Source: CAIYZT01 sp947461435
GTDB lineage: Bacteria; Pseudomonadota; Alphaproteobacteria; Rhodobacterales; Rhodobacteraceae
Direction: 5' to 3'
DNA: 64,000 bases
Assembly: GCA_965284435.1 (NCBI GenBank)
Contig: OZ260083.1
Span: 3,410,001-3,474,000 of the forward strand
Translations under genes and position numbers: made by a program
Notes under the pieces: generated by a model
What the model was told of the DNA's origin: nothing
Seen by the model: only the letters and a program-made list of their open reading frames with translations
The model's database searches: none
Part shown: one piece after another, positions 8,539-17,075 of the stretch
How the letters are laid out: each line of letters begins with the position of its first letter
How positions within the stretch are numbered: position 1 is the first letter of the stretch

Positions 8539-9548
8539 TCACCGTGTTTGATCCCGCACAGCGTGCGCATGACCCACAGTTTTTCCTGTCCTCGGGTTCC
8601 CGCCAGCCCTGCCCCGAACAGCCCGCCCGAATTGATGCGCTTCTGGGCGCCGTGCACCGTCTTGGCCTGCCCGTCGTCGCCCCGCAGGATGTCGGCATCG
8701 ATCCCATCTTGCAGATCCATCCCCAGCGCTATCTGACCTTCTTGCAAACCATTCACACCCGATGGTCGCGCATCCCCGGGGCCAGCGCCGAAGTTATCCC
8801 CAACATCCACCCCGCCAACCGCAGCGACGGATACCCCCTGTCGGCCGTGGGCCAAGCGGGATTTCATCAGACAGATACCTCCTGTCCGATCTCGGCCCAA
8901 ACCTGGGGCGCGGCCTATGCCTCGGCGCAAAGCGCCCTGACGGCCACCGATCTGGTCCTCAAAGGCGAAGGCGCGGTCTATGCTTTGTGCCGCCCACCGG
9001 GCCATCACGCCTTTTCCGAACTGGCGGGGGGGTTTTGCTATCTCAACAATTCCGCCCTCGCGGCCCAGCGCCTGACGGCGGCCGGCCGCCGCGTGGCGAT
9101 CTTGGATGTCGACCTGCATCATGGCAACGGCACCCAAGGCATTTTTTACGACCGCGCCGATGTGCTGACCGTCTCGATCCATGCCCATCCAGAACGCTAT
9201 TATCCGTTTTTCTGGGGCTATCCCGAAGAACGCGGCAAAGACGGCGCAAAGGGTGCGAACCTCAACCTGTGCCTTGAAAGGGGCACCGGCGATGCCGGAT
9301 TTCTGGCCGCGCTGGACAGGGCGATGGCCGCACTGGTGCTTTGGGGGGCCGACACTTTGGTTCTGGCCCTTGGCCTTGATGCCTTTGAAGGCGATCCTTT
9401 CGCCGGGCTGAACGTGACAACCCCCGGCTTTGGCCAGATCGGCCGGGCCGTGGCGGCGCTGAACCTGCCGACCGTCATCGTTCAAGAAGGGGGCTATCTG
9501 TGCCCCGAACTCGGCGACAATCTGGCGGCCGTGCTGCGCGAATTTTGA
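8535..9548 (+). CDS. Acetylpolyamine amidohydrolase (HDAC superfamily)
   Basis: Zinc deacetylase, 337 residues, close to the length of Mycoplana acetylpolyamine amidohydrolase. RPPGHHA supplies the His157/His158 charge-relay pair, DVDLHHGNGT the zinc ligands Asp193 and His195, and LGLDAFEGDP the third ligand Asp282. EGGY places the transition-state tyrosine at 321. It removes acetyl groups from acetylated polyamines or other small acetyl-amines. It overlaps the preceding GNAT gene by 4 bases. This is the end of the rightward unit begun by the TetR gene. Confidence 0.85.
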   Translation: MITVFDPAQRAHDPQFFLSSGSRQPCPEQPARIDALLGAVHRLGLPVVAPQDVGIDPILQIHPQRYLTFLQTIHTRWSRIPGASAEVIPNIHPANRSDGYPLSAVGQAGFHQTDTSCPISAQTWGAAYASAQSALTATDLVLKGEGAVYALCRPPGHHAFSELAGGFCYLNNSALAAQRLTAAGRRVAILDVDLHHGNGTQGIFYDRADVLTVSIHAHPERYYPFFWGYPEERGKDGAKGANLNLCLERGTGDAGFLAALDRAMAALVLWGADTLVLALGLDAFEGDPFAGLNVTTPGFGQIGRAVAALNLPTVIVQEGGYLCPELGDNLAAVLREF

Positions 9549-9565
9549 CCGCGCGCGCCAAAATC

Positions 9566-9598
9566 CGCGTGCCATTCCCGGCCCTTTAGGGGCACGCG
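9566..9598 (-). terminator. Hairpin between convergent genes
   Basis: An 8-bp stem (CGCGTGCC with GGCACGCG) in the 51-base gap between the amidohydrolase and the DMFase-like gene. Read leftward the stem is followed by GATTTTGG, a short T run, so it is a plausible intrinsic terminator for the leftward operon and may also stop rightward transcription. Confidence 0.5.
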
Positions 9599-9599
9599 T

Positions 9600-11192
9600 T
9601 CAGGTCTTCGCCCGCCAATCGCCCAACAGGACAGTGCGCGTCACCTGCTCCACCGGGCGGTCGCGCGCGATAAGCCCCGCCACCCACTCGCAGGATCCGG
9701 CGTTGAACACAGCGCCCCGTCCGCGCCTGTATTCGGCCATGCAGCCGTTGCCCCGTGCGGCGCGGCCAAGGGTTTGCGCATCGATCCGGCCATAAATCTT
9801 TTGCGCCACATCTTCGGCGTCCAGATATCCGATAAAAGGATCGGCGTCCTGCGGGCCGGTGGAATGCGACAGCGTCGTCGCGGGCGACAGACCAACGATG
9901 GTCAAGCCGCCGCACAGACCCGTCCCCTCAACCGCAAAAGGCAGACCTTGCGTCATGGTATAATCGATCCCGTCCACCTCATAGGCAAAGATCTTTGATC
10001 CCCCGCCCAAAACGTCGCCATAGCCAAGCCCCGTCCCCGACAGGGCCCAATGCTCGGGCCGATAAACGGCAAACCCGCCAGACCCATGCGCGGCGCAGCG
10101 GCTCCACCCGGCATAAACCCCCATCGCCCCGGTCAACCCCATCGTGGCCGCTGCCGGACGGCCCACCTTGGGATGATCCCAATAACTGGTCAGCCGGTTC
10201 GTGCCGGCCAAAGGGTCGGCCTTTTCTGCCTCGGATTTATAGCAGGTCTGTACGCACCCATCTTCGGACAGCCGGGTTTGCCAAAAGAAATTGCCAGCAA
10301 ACCGGGCCAGCAACCCTCCCGCGTCAATCCACGCTTCCAGATGATCGCGCATCTGCCATGTCCAGTATTCATCATGCCCGACAATCAGCGCGCGTTCATA
10401 TCCATCCAGCGCCCCGGCATCGCGGTGCAGGTCATGCTGTGTCAGATAATCAATCGCAATTCGCTGCCCCTCGCACCACAAGGCAAAGGGCCGCTCAAAG
10501 GCCGCCCACCCGGACGAGGCATATTTCTTCGAAATCCCCTTGGCGCGGGCATAGTCCATATGCGGATAGCGCGGCCGCGTCAGCAAAGGCGAGGCGTGGG
10601 GAATTCGCGGGGCGTCGCCGGGCCATGCGACAAATCCCGTCGCCCAAGGCCGCAGCATCGAAACGTGCGGTGCGAAATCCCCGCCCGACGGCCCACAGAG
10701 CCCCTGATAATGGTTCGATCCACCCCAGTCATTATAAGCGCACCATGTGCCGCTGGCCAAAACCATGGCGATCCGCGCCACCGGTTTTGCCGCCCGGACC
10801 ACGAACAGCCCCTGCGATTGGTGCCCCGGAACGCTTATCGTTACCGTATAGACCCCGCTGGCCCATTCCGGCGGAATGGTAAGGGAATAGACCTGCGGCC
10901 AATCACAGCCGCGCACCGATGCATCGGGCGGGGTCGCTGCAAAGACCACCGCAATCTGCGTGTCCACCACCACCTTTGGCGTCAACCCCTCCCGTGCAAT
11001 GCGCAAACGGGCCTGCCCGGTCTTGCCCATCCCATGCAGGCGCAAAACCTGCCCCGGTGCATAGGACAGCGCATCACTATAGACCCAAACCTGCGCCCGC
11101 TCCGGATCGGCCGAGGCGGCTTCGTAATAATGCCCGGTCACGGCATCGCCGTCATCATAGGGGCCGGGTACAAAAAATCCTTGCAAACTCAT
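9600..11192 (-). CDS. N,N-dimethylformamidase large-subunit-like protein
   Basis: A 530-residue protein resembling the C-terminal part of the DMFase beta subunit, an iron amidohydrolase with a Tyr/Tyr/Glu site. Recognisable blocks are SGTWCAYNDWGG, GHDEYWTWQMRDHLEAW and GNFFWQTR, with a beta-sandwich-like N-terminal region (about 30-130). The known large subunit is longer and works with a small alpha subunit; no such partner is encoded next door, so activity on dimethylformamide should not be assumed. Its start overlaps the kinase stop (ATGA). Alternative: a glycan- or peptide-related lyase fold with shared architecture. Confidence 0.7.
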   Translation of the reverse strand: MSLQGFFVPGPYDDGDAVTGHYYEAASADPERAQVWVYSDALSYAPGQVLRLHGMGKTGQARLRIAREGLTPKVVVDTQIAVVFAATPPDASVRGCDWPQVYSLTIPPEWASGVYTVTISVPGHQSQGLFVVRAAKPVARIAMVLASGTWCAYNDWGGSNHYQGLCGPSGGDFAPHVSMLRPWATGFVAWPGDAPRIPHASPLLTRPRYPHMDYARAKGISKKYASSGWAAFERPFALWCEGQRIAIDYLTQHDLHRDAGALDGYERALIVGHDEYWTWQMRDHLEAWIDAGGLLARFAGNFFWQTRLSEDGCVQTCYKSEAEKADPLAGTNRLTSYWDHPKVGRPAAATMGLTGAMGVYAGWSRCAAHGSGGFAVYRPEHWALSGTGLGYGDVLGGGSKIFAYEVDGIDYTMTQGLPFAVEGTGLCGGLTIVGLSPATTLSHSTGPQDADPFIGYLDAEDVAQKIYGRIDAQTLGRAARGNGCMAEYRRGRGAVFNAGSCEWVAGLIARDRPVEQVTRTVLLGDWRAKT

Positions 11193-12631
11193 CTCCAGAT
11201 TTCGGGGTCGTGCCGATCGGGCGGCGCGGCAGGGGTGTCGGGCAAACGGATCACGGTCACCGAACAGGCTGCTTCGGCCACAACCTGCGCCGACACCGAT
11301 CCCAAAAAGCGCCGGGTGCCGGAATGGCCCCGCGCGCCCATCAAGATGTGATCCACCTGCGCATGGGCGGCGTGATCAATCAGAACCTGACCCGGATCCA
11401 CGCCCTCCAGAACGGTAAAGGTCAGCAATCCTTCGGGCAGTTCAAGCCCCTCAGCCCAACTGCGCAATCCCAAAAGCCGGCTGACATGCAGATTGTTCCC
11501 CTCGGCGTCGGTCGTGGGATCTAGGCCAAGACGCGACCCCTTGATCACGTTCACAACAGCCACCCGCGCGTCCGGTTCGATCGACAGCATCCGCTTGACC
11601 GAGGTCAGCAGCGCCTTGCTCAGCTTTTCCTGATCCGGCGACAGATCAACCGCCACCATCAAGATCGGTGCCCGCGCGATTTGCGTGCCCATCGCCGGCG
11701 GCTCGGCAAAGCGCCGCACGCCGCGCATCTTGCGCCATTGCCGCCAGATCTGCCCCCAACTTTGCACCACGGCACGGCGGCCGCGCGCCGTCAGACGCAC
11801 CTGAACCGGGTTTTGCAGATCATACATCAGCTGCGCCGCCGACTGATACCTGCGCGCCGGATCCACCTCCATCGCGCGCAAGATCACCTCTTGCAGCCAT
11901 TCGGGCAGTTCGGGGCGCAAAAGGCGCGGCGGCACCGGATCACGCCACAGCCGTTTGCGCACCTCTTTCAGGCTGTGCGGCTGGCCAAAGGGCATCCCGC
12001 CGGTTGCCAATTCATACATCATCGCCCCCAGCGCATAGATGTCAGATCGCAAATCCTTGCGTTGGCGCAGATATTGTTCGGGGGCAATATAGGGAAAGGT
12101 GCCCATGGGAATGGTGAATTCTTCGTCCAGAAGGTCCGGCAAGGCCTCGTGGCGCGACAGTCCATAGTCGATCAAGACAACCTCGCCGCTGGGGCGCTGC
12201 AAGAAGTTATCCGGCTTCAGGTCAAAATGAATGACCCCTTGTTTGTGCACGGCATGCAGCGCCGCAGCCATCCGCGCGGCCAGATCCACCAGATCTGCCA
12301 ATGGCAAGGGGGCCGCCTTGAACCGGCCATACAAAGATCCGCCGTCAATCCTTTCAATCGCCAGATAGGGAAGCGTTGCGAAATCCCCATGGCCCACCAC
12401 ACCGGGCACATGCGGCCCGCTCAGGCGGGACAGGATCATCTGTTCCACCTCGAACCCCACGATGGTCGGGCCGTCATACCCGTCCATGATCGTTGGAACC
12501 TTCATGACCATGGGCAGATCATGCGCCGGATGGCTCACCTCCCAGATCGAGGCAAATCCCCCCTGATGCAGCTTTTCCCCTAAGGTAAACCCATCGATCT
12601 GCAATCCCGCATGCGGTTGAAGCCGTTTCAT
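11189..12631 (-). CDS. Ser/Thr protein kinase with C-terminal UspA domain
   Basis: A 480-residue fusion. The Hanks-type kinase domain (about 12-290) has the glycine loop QGGFASIWEV, ATP lysine Lys44 in VMKVP, catalytic loop HFDLKPDN (135-142), the DFG equivalent DYG (155-157) and APE (183-185). HFD instead of HRD makes it a non-RD kinase. After a linker, a universal-stress domain (about 340-465) ends in GARGHSGTRRFLGS, the ATP-binding signature of ATP-type UspA proteins. No membrane segment is visible. It is coupled by ATGA overlaps to the phosphoesterase upstream and the DMFase-like gene downstream. Substrate unknown. Confidence 0.88.
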   Translation of the reverse strand: MKRLQPHAGLQIDGFTLGEKLHQGGFASIWEVSHPAHDLPMVMKVPTIMDGYDGPTIVGFEVEQMILSRLSGPHVPGVVGHGDFATLPYLAIERIDGGSLYGRFKAAPLPLADLVDLAARMAAALHAVHKQGVIHFDLKPDNFLQRPSGEVVLIDYGLSRHEALPDLLDEEFTIPMGTFPYIAPEQYLRQRKDLRSDIYALGAMMYELATGGMPFGQPHSLKEVRKRLWRDPVPPRLLRPELPEWLQEVILRAMEVDPARRYQSAAQLMYDLQNPVQVRLTARGRRAVVQSWGQIWRQWRKMRGVRRFAEPPAMGTQIARAPILMVAVDLSPDQEKLSKALLTSVKRMLSIEPDARVAVVNVIKGSRLGLDPTTDAEGNNLHVSRLLGLRSWAEGLELPEGLLTFTVLEGVDPGQVLIDHAAHAQVDHILMGARGHSGTRRFLGSVSAQVVAEAACSVTVIRLPDTPAAPPDRHDPEIWR

Positions 12632-13374
12632 GACGCCCCCCCGCTCAGCACGCGCAGGGCCAAACTCTCGGGCAGGCCGCACTGCCGGATCTTGGTGGCC
12701 GTTGCCCCCGCATCATAAGGCACACGGCGAAACGCCACTTCCGCCCGCGCCTGATCATAAAGCGCATAGCCGGCAGCCGGATTGCCATCTCGGGGTTGCC
12801 CCACCGCGCCCACCACCGCCACCCACCGCCGCGAGGCGATCAAGGGCAGGTCTTGCCCAAACGGAATGACAAGATCGTTGACCTGACCCGACCGGTCCAT
12901 CGCATAAAGCTGCGGCCGGTGCACATGGCCGCAAAAGATCACCCGCGCCTGCGTCGCCCGAAAGGCACCCACGGCTTTTGTTCGGCTGTCGACATAAATC
13001 CATCCCCCCGGATCCTGCGGAGAGGCATGGACAAACATCACATCTTCCAGATTGGCCTGCATCGGCAAGCTGCCCAGAAACGCGGCCTGCGCGGCGGTCA
13101 ATCTGGGCCGTGTCCAGTCCAGGGCCGTCAAGGCCGATTTGCTGAACGTCGGGTCGCGCCGAAGGATGGCCTCATCATGATTGCCCCGCACCGCGATGGC
13201 CCCCTTTGCGACCAGATCGGCCGCCTTGTCGGTGCAATATTCAGGATCGGGCCCATAGCCGACCAGATCACCCAACAAGACAATCTTGTCGACCGCGCGC
13301 CCTTCTAGATCGGCCAGCACGGCCAAGAAGGCCTCTTTGTTGGCGTGAATATCCGTCAGGATGGCCAGCCGCAT
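12628..13374 (-). CDS. Calcineurin-like metallophosphoesterase
   Basis: A 248-residue binuclear-metal phosphoesterase. The five family motifs are present: TDIHAN (Asp8, His10), GDLVGYG (about 35-41), GNHDE (65-69), FVHASP (about 113-118) and CGHVHRP (about 152-158). The pattern resembles the YfcE/Icc-like group acting on phosphodiesters, nucleotides or phosphoproteins. Its stop overlaps the kinase start, and a kinase/phosphatase pair translated together suggests opposing activities on one target, which is inference. The start at 13374 was chosen because the motif-bearing protein begins there; the open frame runs a little further upstream. Confidence 0.85.
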   Translation of the reverse strand: MRLAILTDIHANKEAFLAVLADLEGRAVDKIVLLGDLVGYGPDPEYCTDKAADLVAKGAIAVRGNHDEAILRRDPTFSKSALTALDWTRPRLTAAQAAFLGSLPMQANLEDVMFVHASPQDPGGWIYVDSRTKAVGAFRATQARVIFCGHVHRPQLYAMDRSGQVNDLVIPFGQDLPLIASRRWVAVVGAVGQPRDGNPAAGYALYDQARAEVAFRRVPYDAGATATKIRQCGLPESLALRVLSGGAS

Positions 13375-13449
13375 GAACCTATCCCTGTCCCAAGCCCGCT
13401 GCAAAACCCTACGCCGGGGCGGGCGCAAAAGGCAATCGCGCCGCGCGTC

Positions 13450-14250
13450 TCAAATCCAGGGTTGATCGGGGTCGGGCAAGGGGATCGCGTCCAACAATTC
13501 TTGCGTATAGGTCGATTTTGGCCGGCTAAAAACCTCGTCCACAGGGGCGTTTTCCACGATCTTGCCCTGATGCAGCACCATCACCCGCGTACATAGCCGC
13601 CGGATGACCGACAGATCATGGCTGATGAACGCCAAGGTCAGACCAAGATCCTTGACCAGCGCTTCCAGCAGATTAAGCACCTGTGCCTGGCTTGACACAT
13701 CCAGACCCGACACGATCTCATCAGCCAGAATGAAGTCCGCTTTCAGGGCAATGGCCCGCGCGATCCCCACCCTTTGCCGCTGTCCACCCGACAACTCTTG
13801 CGGATAGCGCCGGGCAAAATCGCGGGGCAGCCCAACCTGATCCAAGGCCTGCAGGGCCAGCGCCTGCACCCCTTCAACGCCGTGCAGCCGCAAGGGTGCA
13901 CCAATAATCTGCCCCACGCGGTGGCGCGGGTTCAAACTGCTCATCGGATCTTGAAAGATCATCTGAAAGCGCCGCCGCAGCGGCCGCACCTCGGCTTCGG
14001 ACAGATGGGTGATGTCAAGGCCGTCAAATCGCACCGTGCCCCCGGTGGGTCTGAGCAGCCGAACCATCGCCCGCCCCAACGTCGACTTGCCAGAGCCTGA
14101 CCCCCCGACAATGCCAAGGATCTCTCCCTTGGCAATGGAAAAGCTTAGCCCTTTCAGAATGTCGATACGCGGCGCGGCGCCCAGCAGGGGCTTGCGCGCC
14201 ATGTCTGGCAAAGACAGCCGCAGATCGCTCACCTCGAACAGATCAGACAT
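13450..14250 (-). CDS. Oligopeptide/dipeptide ABC transporter ATP-binding protein (DppF type)
   Basis: A 266-residue ABC ATPase. Walker A is GGSGSGKST, the signature LSGGQRQRVGIARA and Walker B FILADEIVSGLD. It lacks the longer C-terminal cysteine motif of many DppF proteins. Together with the ATPase upstream it would energise the two permeases encoded in the same leftward unit. Its first 8 bases overlap the end of the upstream ATPase gene. About 75 bases separate its stop from the phosphoesterase start, with no strong terminator seen. Confidence 0.9.
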   Translation of the reverse strand: MSDLFEVSDLRLSLPDMARKPLLGAAPRIDILKGLSFSIAKGEILGIVGGSGSGKSTLGRAMVRLLRPTGGTVRFDGLDITHLSEAEVRPLRRRFQMIFQDPMSSLNPRHRVGQIIGAPLRLHGVEGVQALALQALDQVGLPRDFARRYPQELSGGQRQRVGIARAIALKADFILADEIVSGLDVSSQAQVLNLLEALVKDLGLTLAFISHDLSVIRRLCTRVMVLHQGKIVENAPVDEVFSRPKSTYTQELLDAIPLPDPDQPWI

Positions 14251-15115
14251 GAAACCACCCCTTGTCGGATGCTTTCACCTCTTGGCGCACCTGCGCAATC
14301 ACCGCATCGGGCACGGGCTGCAGGCTGGCCAACGGATCGGTGTATTTCGGCGTCGCGGCCAAAAGCGCACGGGCATAGGGATGCTGCGGCCCGGCGAAAA
14401 AGGGGCGCACCGCCGTATCTTCAACCACCATCCCGCCATAAAGCACCGACAAGGACCGGCAAACCTTGGACACAACCCCCAGATCATGCGTCACAAAAAG
14501 CAAGGCCGTGCCATGACGCGCCTGCATCTGGGCGATCAACTTCAGAATTTGCTTTTGCACCGTCACATCCAGCGCCGTTGTCGGCTCGTCCGCGACGATC
14601 AATTTCGGCTCCGCCGCAAAGGCAGATGCGATCAAGATCCGCTGGCGCATCCCGCCCGACAACTCGTGCGGATAAGATCGCAGCACCCGCGCAGCATCCT
14701 CGATTTGCACCTCGCCCAGAATCTGCACCGCACGCGCCTCGGCGCGCGCCCGGTCCCAGCCCAGGATCTGCACCAACCTGTCGGTGATCTGCGGCCCGAT
14801 CCGGCGCGAGGGGTTCAGCGCTGTCAGCGGATCTTGCGGAATCAAGGCGCAGTGCGCCCCAATCCGCCGCCGCCGTTCGGCCGCGCTCAGTTGCAACAGA
14901 TCAACCCCGTCCAGCTCGATGCTGCCTTCAACAATCTCCACCGACTGCGGCAAAATCCCCAGAACGGCCTTGCCGATCATCGACTTGCCAGCACCGCTTT
15001 CGCCCACCAAGCCGTGCACCTGCCCCCGCTCTACCGTCAGCGAGACGTCGCGCAATAGCCGGTCCTTGGCCCCGACCAACCGCGCCGACAGGTGGCGGAT
15101 CTGCAAATAGCTCAT
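14243..15115 (-). CDS. Oligopeptide/dipeptide ABC transporter ATP-binding protein (DppD type)
   Basis: A 290-residue ABC ATPase with Walker A GESGAGKS, signature LSGGMRQRILIASA and Walker B LIVADEPTTALD. The start at 15115 overlaps the permease stop by 4 bases, and the protein from there begins exactly where ABC homology begins; upstream in-frame sequence lies inside the permease gene. Second of two ATPases in a five-gene importer. The natural substrate of this family ranges from dipeptides to glycosides, betaines and aromatic conjugates, so the ligand cannot be read from the ATPase. Confidence 0.9.
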   Translation of the reverse strand: MSYLQIRHLSARLVGAKDRLLRDVSLTVERGQVHGLVGESGAGKSMIGKAVLGILPQSVEIVEGSIELDGVDLLQLSAAERRRRIGAHCALIPQDPLTALNPSRRIGPQITDRLVQILGWDRARAEARAVQILGEVQIEDAARVLRSYPHELSGGMRQRILIASAFAAEPKLIVADEPTTALDVTVQKQILKLIAQMQARHGTALLFVTHDLGVVSKVCRSLSVLYGGMVVEDTAVRPFFAGPQHPYARALLAATPKYTDPLASLQPVPDAVIAQVRQEVKASDKGWFHV

Positions 15116-15963
15116 CTCAGCACCGGATCGAAACGGTCTTTCAGCCCCTCGCCCAATTGCGAAAAAGACAACACCGTCAGGAACAAAGTGATCAGCGGAA
15201 AGACAATGACCCACCACGCCTGATGAATCGAGCTGCGCCCTTCGGCAATCATCCCGCCCCATGTCGGATCATCTGTGGAAATCGACAGGTTCACAAAAGA
15301 CAAGATCGCCTCCACAATCACCGCAATCCCCATTTCCAAGGTCAAAAGCACCACGATGGTCGGCAGCACATTGGGCAGGATTTCAACCCACATGGTCGAT
15401 CCGCGCCGCCGTCCGGCCACCTGGGCCGATGCGACATAGTCCATCGCCCCCTGTGCCATGGCCTCGGCCCGCACCACACGGGCAAAGCGTGTCCAGTCAA
15501 TCACCACAATGGCAATAATGATCGACGACAGCCCCGGCCCGATCACGGCGATCAGCAAGATCGAAAACAACACGGGCGGAAAGGCCATCCAGATCTCGAT
15601 CAACCGCGAGATCACGGTATCCACCCATCCGCGCAAAAAGCCGGCCAGCAGCCCCAATGTGGCCCCGATCAGACAGGTCAGCGACCCCGCCACCACCGCC
15701 ACCACAAGCGCAATTCGCGCCCCGTACAAGAGGCGGCTCAGCACATCGCGGCCCAAACTGTCGGTGCCAAGCAGAAAACCGGGTTCCGCCCCCGCCACCC
15801 AAAAGGGCGGCAGTCGGCCCAGAAACAGATCCTGCGCCAAAGGATCCTTGGGCGCGATCCAAGGCGCCAAAAGCGCCGCCAGAACCAGCGCCGTCAACCA
15901 CAGCCCCGACAGCCACAGCCGCAGCCCGGCGCGCCTTGTGATCTGGCCGCGCCCCTCAGCCAT
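15112..15963 (-). CDS. ABC transporter permease (DppC type)
   Basis: A 283-residue inner-membrane permease of the binding-protein-dependent transport family. An N-terminal membrane helix (about 13-38) is followed by the typical periplasmic stretch with FLLGTDSLGRDVLSRLLYGAR, then further hydrophobic segments and the EAA loop around AEAMAQGAMDYVASAQVAGR. Eight bases overlap the upstream permease gene. Pairs with the DppB-type permease to form the transmembrane channel. Confidence 0.9.
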   Translation of the reverse strand: MAEGRGQITRRAGLRLWLSGLWLTALVLAALLAPWIAPKDPLAQDLFLGRLPPFWVAGAEPGFLLGTDSLGRDVLSRLLYGARIALVVAVVAGSLTCLIGATLGLLAGFLRGWVDTVISRLIEIWMAFPPVLFSILLIAVIGPGLSSIIIAIVVIDWTRFARVVRAEAMAQGAMDYVASAQVAGRRRGSTMWVEILPNVLPTIVVLLTLEMGIAVIVEAILSFVNLSISTDDPTWGGMIAEGRSSIHQAWWVIVFPLITLFLTVLSFSQLGEGLKDRFDPVLR

Positions 15964-16966
15964 GACGCAGCCTTGGGTTCAACAGCGCATAACTCAGATC
16001 CACCAGCAGATTGACCCCGGTAAAGATCACCGCGAACAAGATCACGATCCCTTGGATCAAGGGCAGATCGCGGTTGATCACCGCATCAATCGCCATGTTC
16101 CCCAGCCCTTCATAGCTGAACAAACGCTCGATGATCACCGTCCCGCCAATCAAGAAGGTGAACTGCACCCCCACAAGCGTCAGCGTCGGCAAGATGGCGT
16201 TGGGCAGGGCCTCACGCGTGATGACATGGATCTCGCTATATCCCTTCGTGCGCGCCAAGGTCACGTAATCCAGATGCATGGTTTCCTTCAGGCTTTGCTT
16301 CAAAAGCTGCGCGATGATCGCCGCCAAGGGGATCGCCAGTGCCAGCGCCGGCAAAAACATATGGCTGACGATATCGGCCCAAAGGTCAAATCTGAACCGC
16401 AAAAGGCTTTCAAACAGATAGAAATTGCTGGAAAATGGCAAGTCGAGCGAGGGCGTGACCCGGCCCGAAATATGGAAGACGGGCCATAAGACCCCAAAGA
16501 TCAAGATCAGCACCAGACCCCACAGGAAATCTGGCACCGACAGCGCCATCCCCGCGCCCACATCGATCGCGCCTTCCGTGCGGGTACCGCGCCGCAATGT
16601 CCCGCCCAGCGCCGCGGCGCCGCCCAGGATGACGGCCATCACCAAGGCCATCACCGACAACTCCAACGTGGCTGGAAGCCGCCCCATCACCAGCGCCAGC
16701 ACAGGTTGGCGCGTCGTGATCGACATGCCAAAATCGCCCTGCAAAACGCCGCCCGCCCAGATCACAAACTGCTGAAAGATCGATTTATCCAGACCGTAAA
16801 GCGCGGTCAGCGTCGCAATATCCGCCTCGGTCGCCCCGGGCGGCAACATCATGGCAATCGGATTGCCCGGCACCACACGGATCACCACGAACACGATAAC
16901 AGCCACGCCCAACAGCGTGATCGCCGTGGTCATCAGCCGCACAAGAAAACGCCCGAAAAGCTGCAT
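15956..16966 (-). CDS. ABC transporter permease (DppB type)
   Basis: A 336-residue permease from the chosen ATG at 16966. It starts with the usual cytoplasmic FLVRL and a first helix (about 10-33) containing VIVFVVIRVVPGNP, the DppB hallmark. Later segments include the EAA-like LDYVTLARTKGYSEIHVITR and the C-terminal helix IVILFAVIFTGVNLLVDL. The open frame upstream of 16966 runs into the hairpin region and was not included. First permease gene of the operon, about 110 bases downstream of the binding-protein gene. Confidence 0.9.
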   Translation of the reverse strand: MQLFGRFLVRLMTTAITLLGVAVIVFVVIRVVPGNPIAMMLPPGATEADIATLTALYGLDKSIFQQFVIWAGGVLQGDFGMSITTRQPVLALVMGRLPATLELSVMALVMAVILGGAAALGGTLRRGTRTEGAIDVGAGMALSVPDFLWGLVLILIFGVLWPVFHISGRVTPSLDLPFSSNFYLFESLLRFRFDLWADIVSHMFLPALALAIPLAAIIAQLLKQSLKETMHLDYVTLARTKGYSEIHVITREALPNAILPTLTLVGVQFTFLIGGTVIIERLFSYEGLGNMAIDAVINRDLPLIQGIVILFAVIFTGVNLLVDLSYALLNPRLRHG

Positions 16967-17013
16967 CTGCCCCGTCACGGCAAGGTCGCCCCTTGCCCAT
17001 TCATTCAACACCG

Positions 17014-17055
17014 CTCCCGAAGGGGAGTATCCCCGGGGGGGCATAACGCCCCCCC
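17014..17055 (-). promoter_or_regulatory. Tandem stem-loops between binding-protein and permease genes
   Basis: Two hairpins lie in the intergenic gap: CTCCC/GGGAG with a 4-base loop (17014-17027) and an 8-bp, nearly all-GC stem GGGGGGGC/GCCCCCCC with loop ATAAC (17035-17055). Neither is followed by a T run in the leftward direction, so they look less like a full terminator than like RNA structures that stabilise the upstream binding-protein message or attenuate the permease genes. This arrangement is common in ABC importer operons. Confidence 0.55.
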
Positions 17056-17075
17056 ACGGAGTTCTTTTCGGCCGC

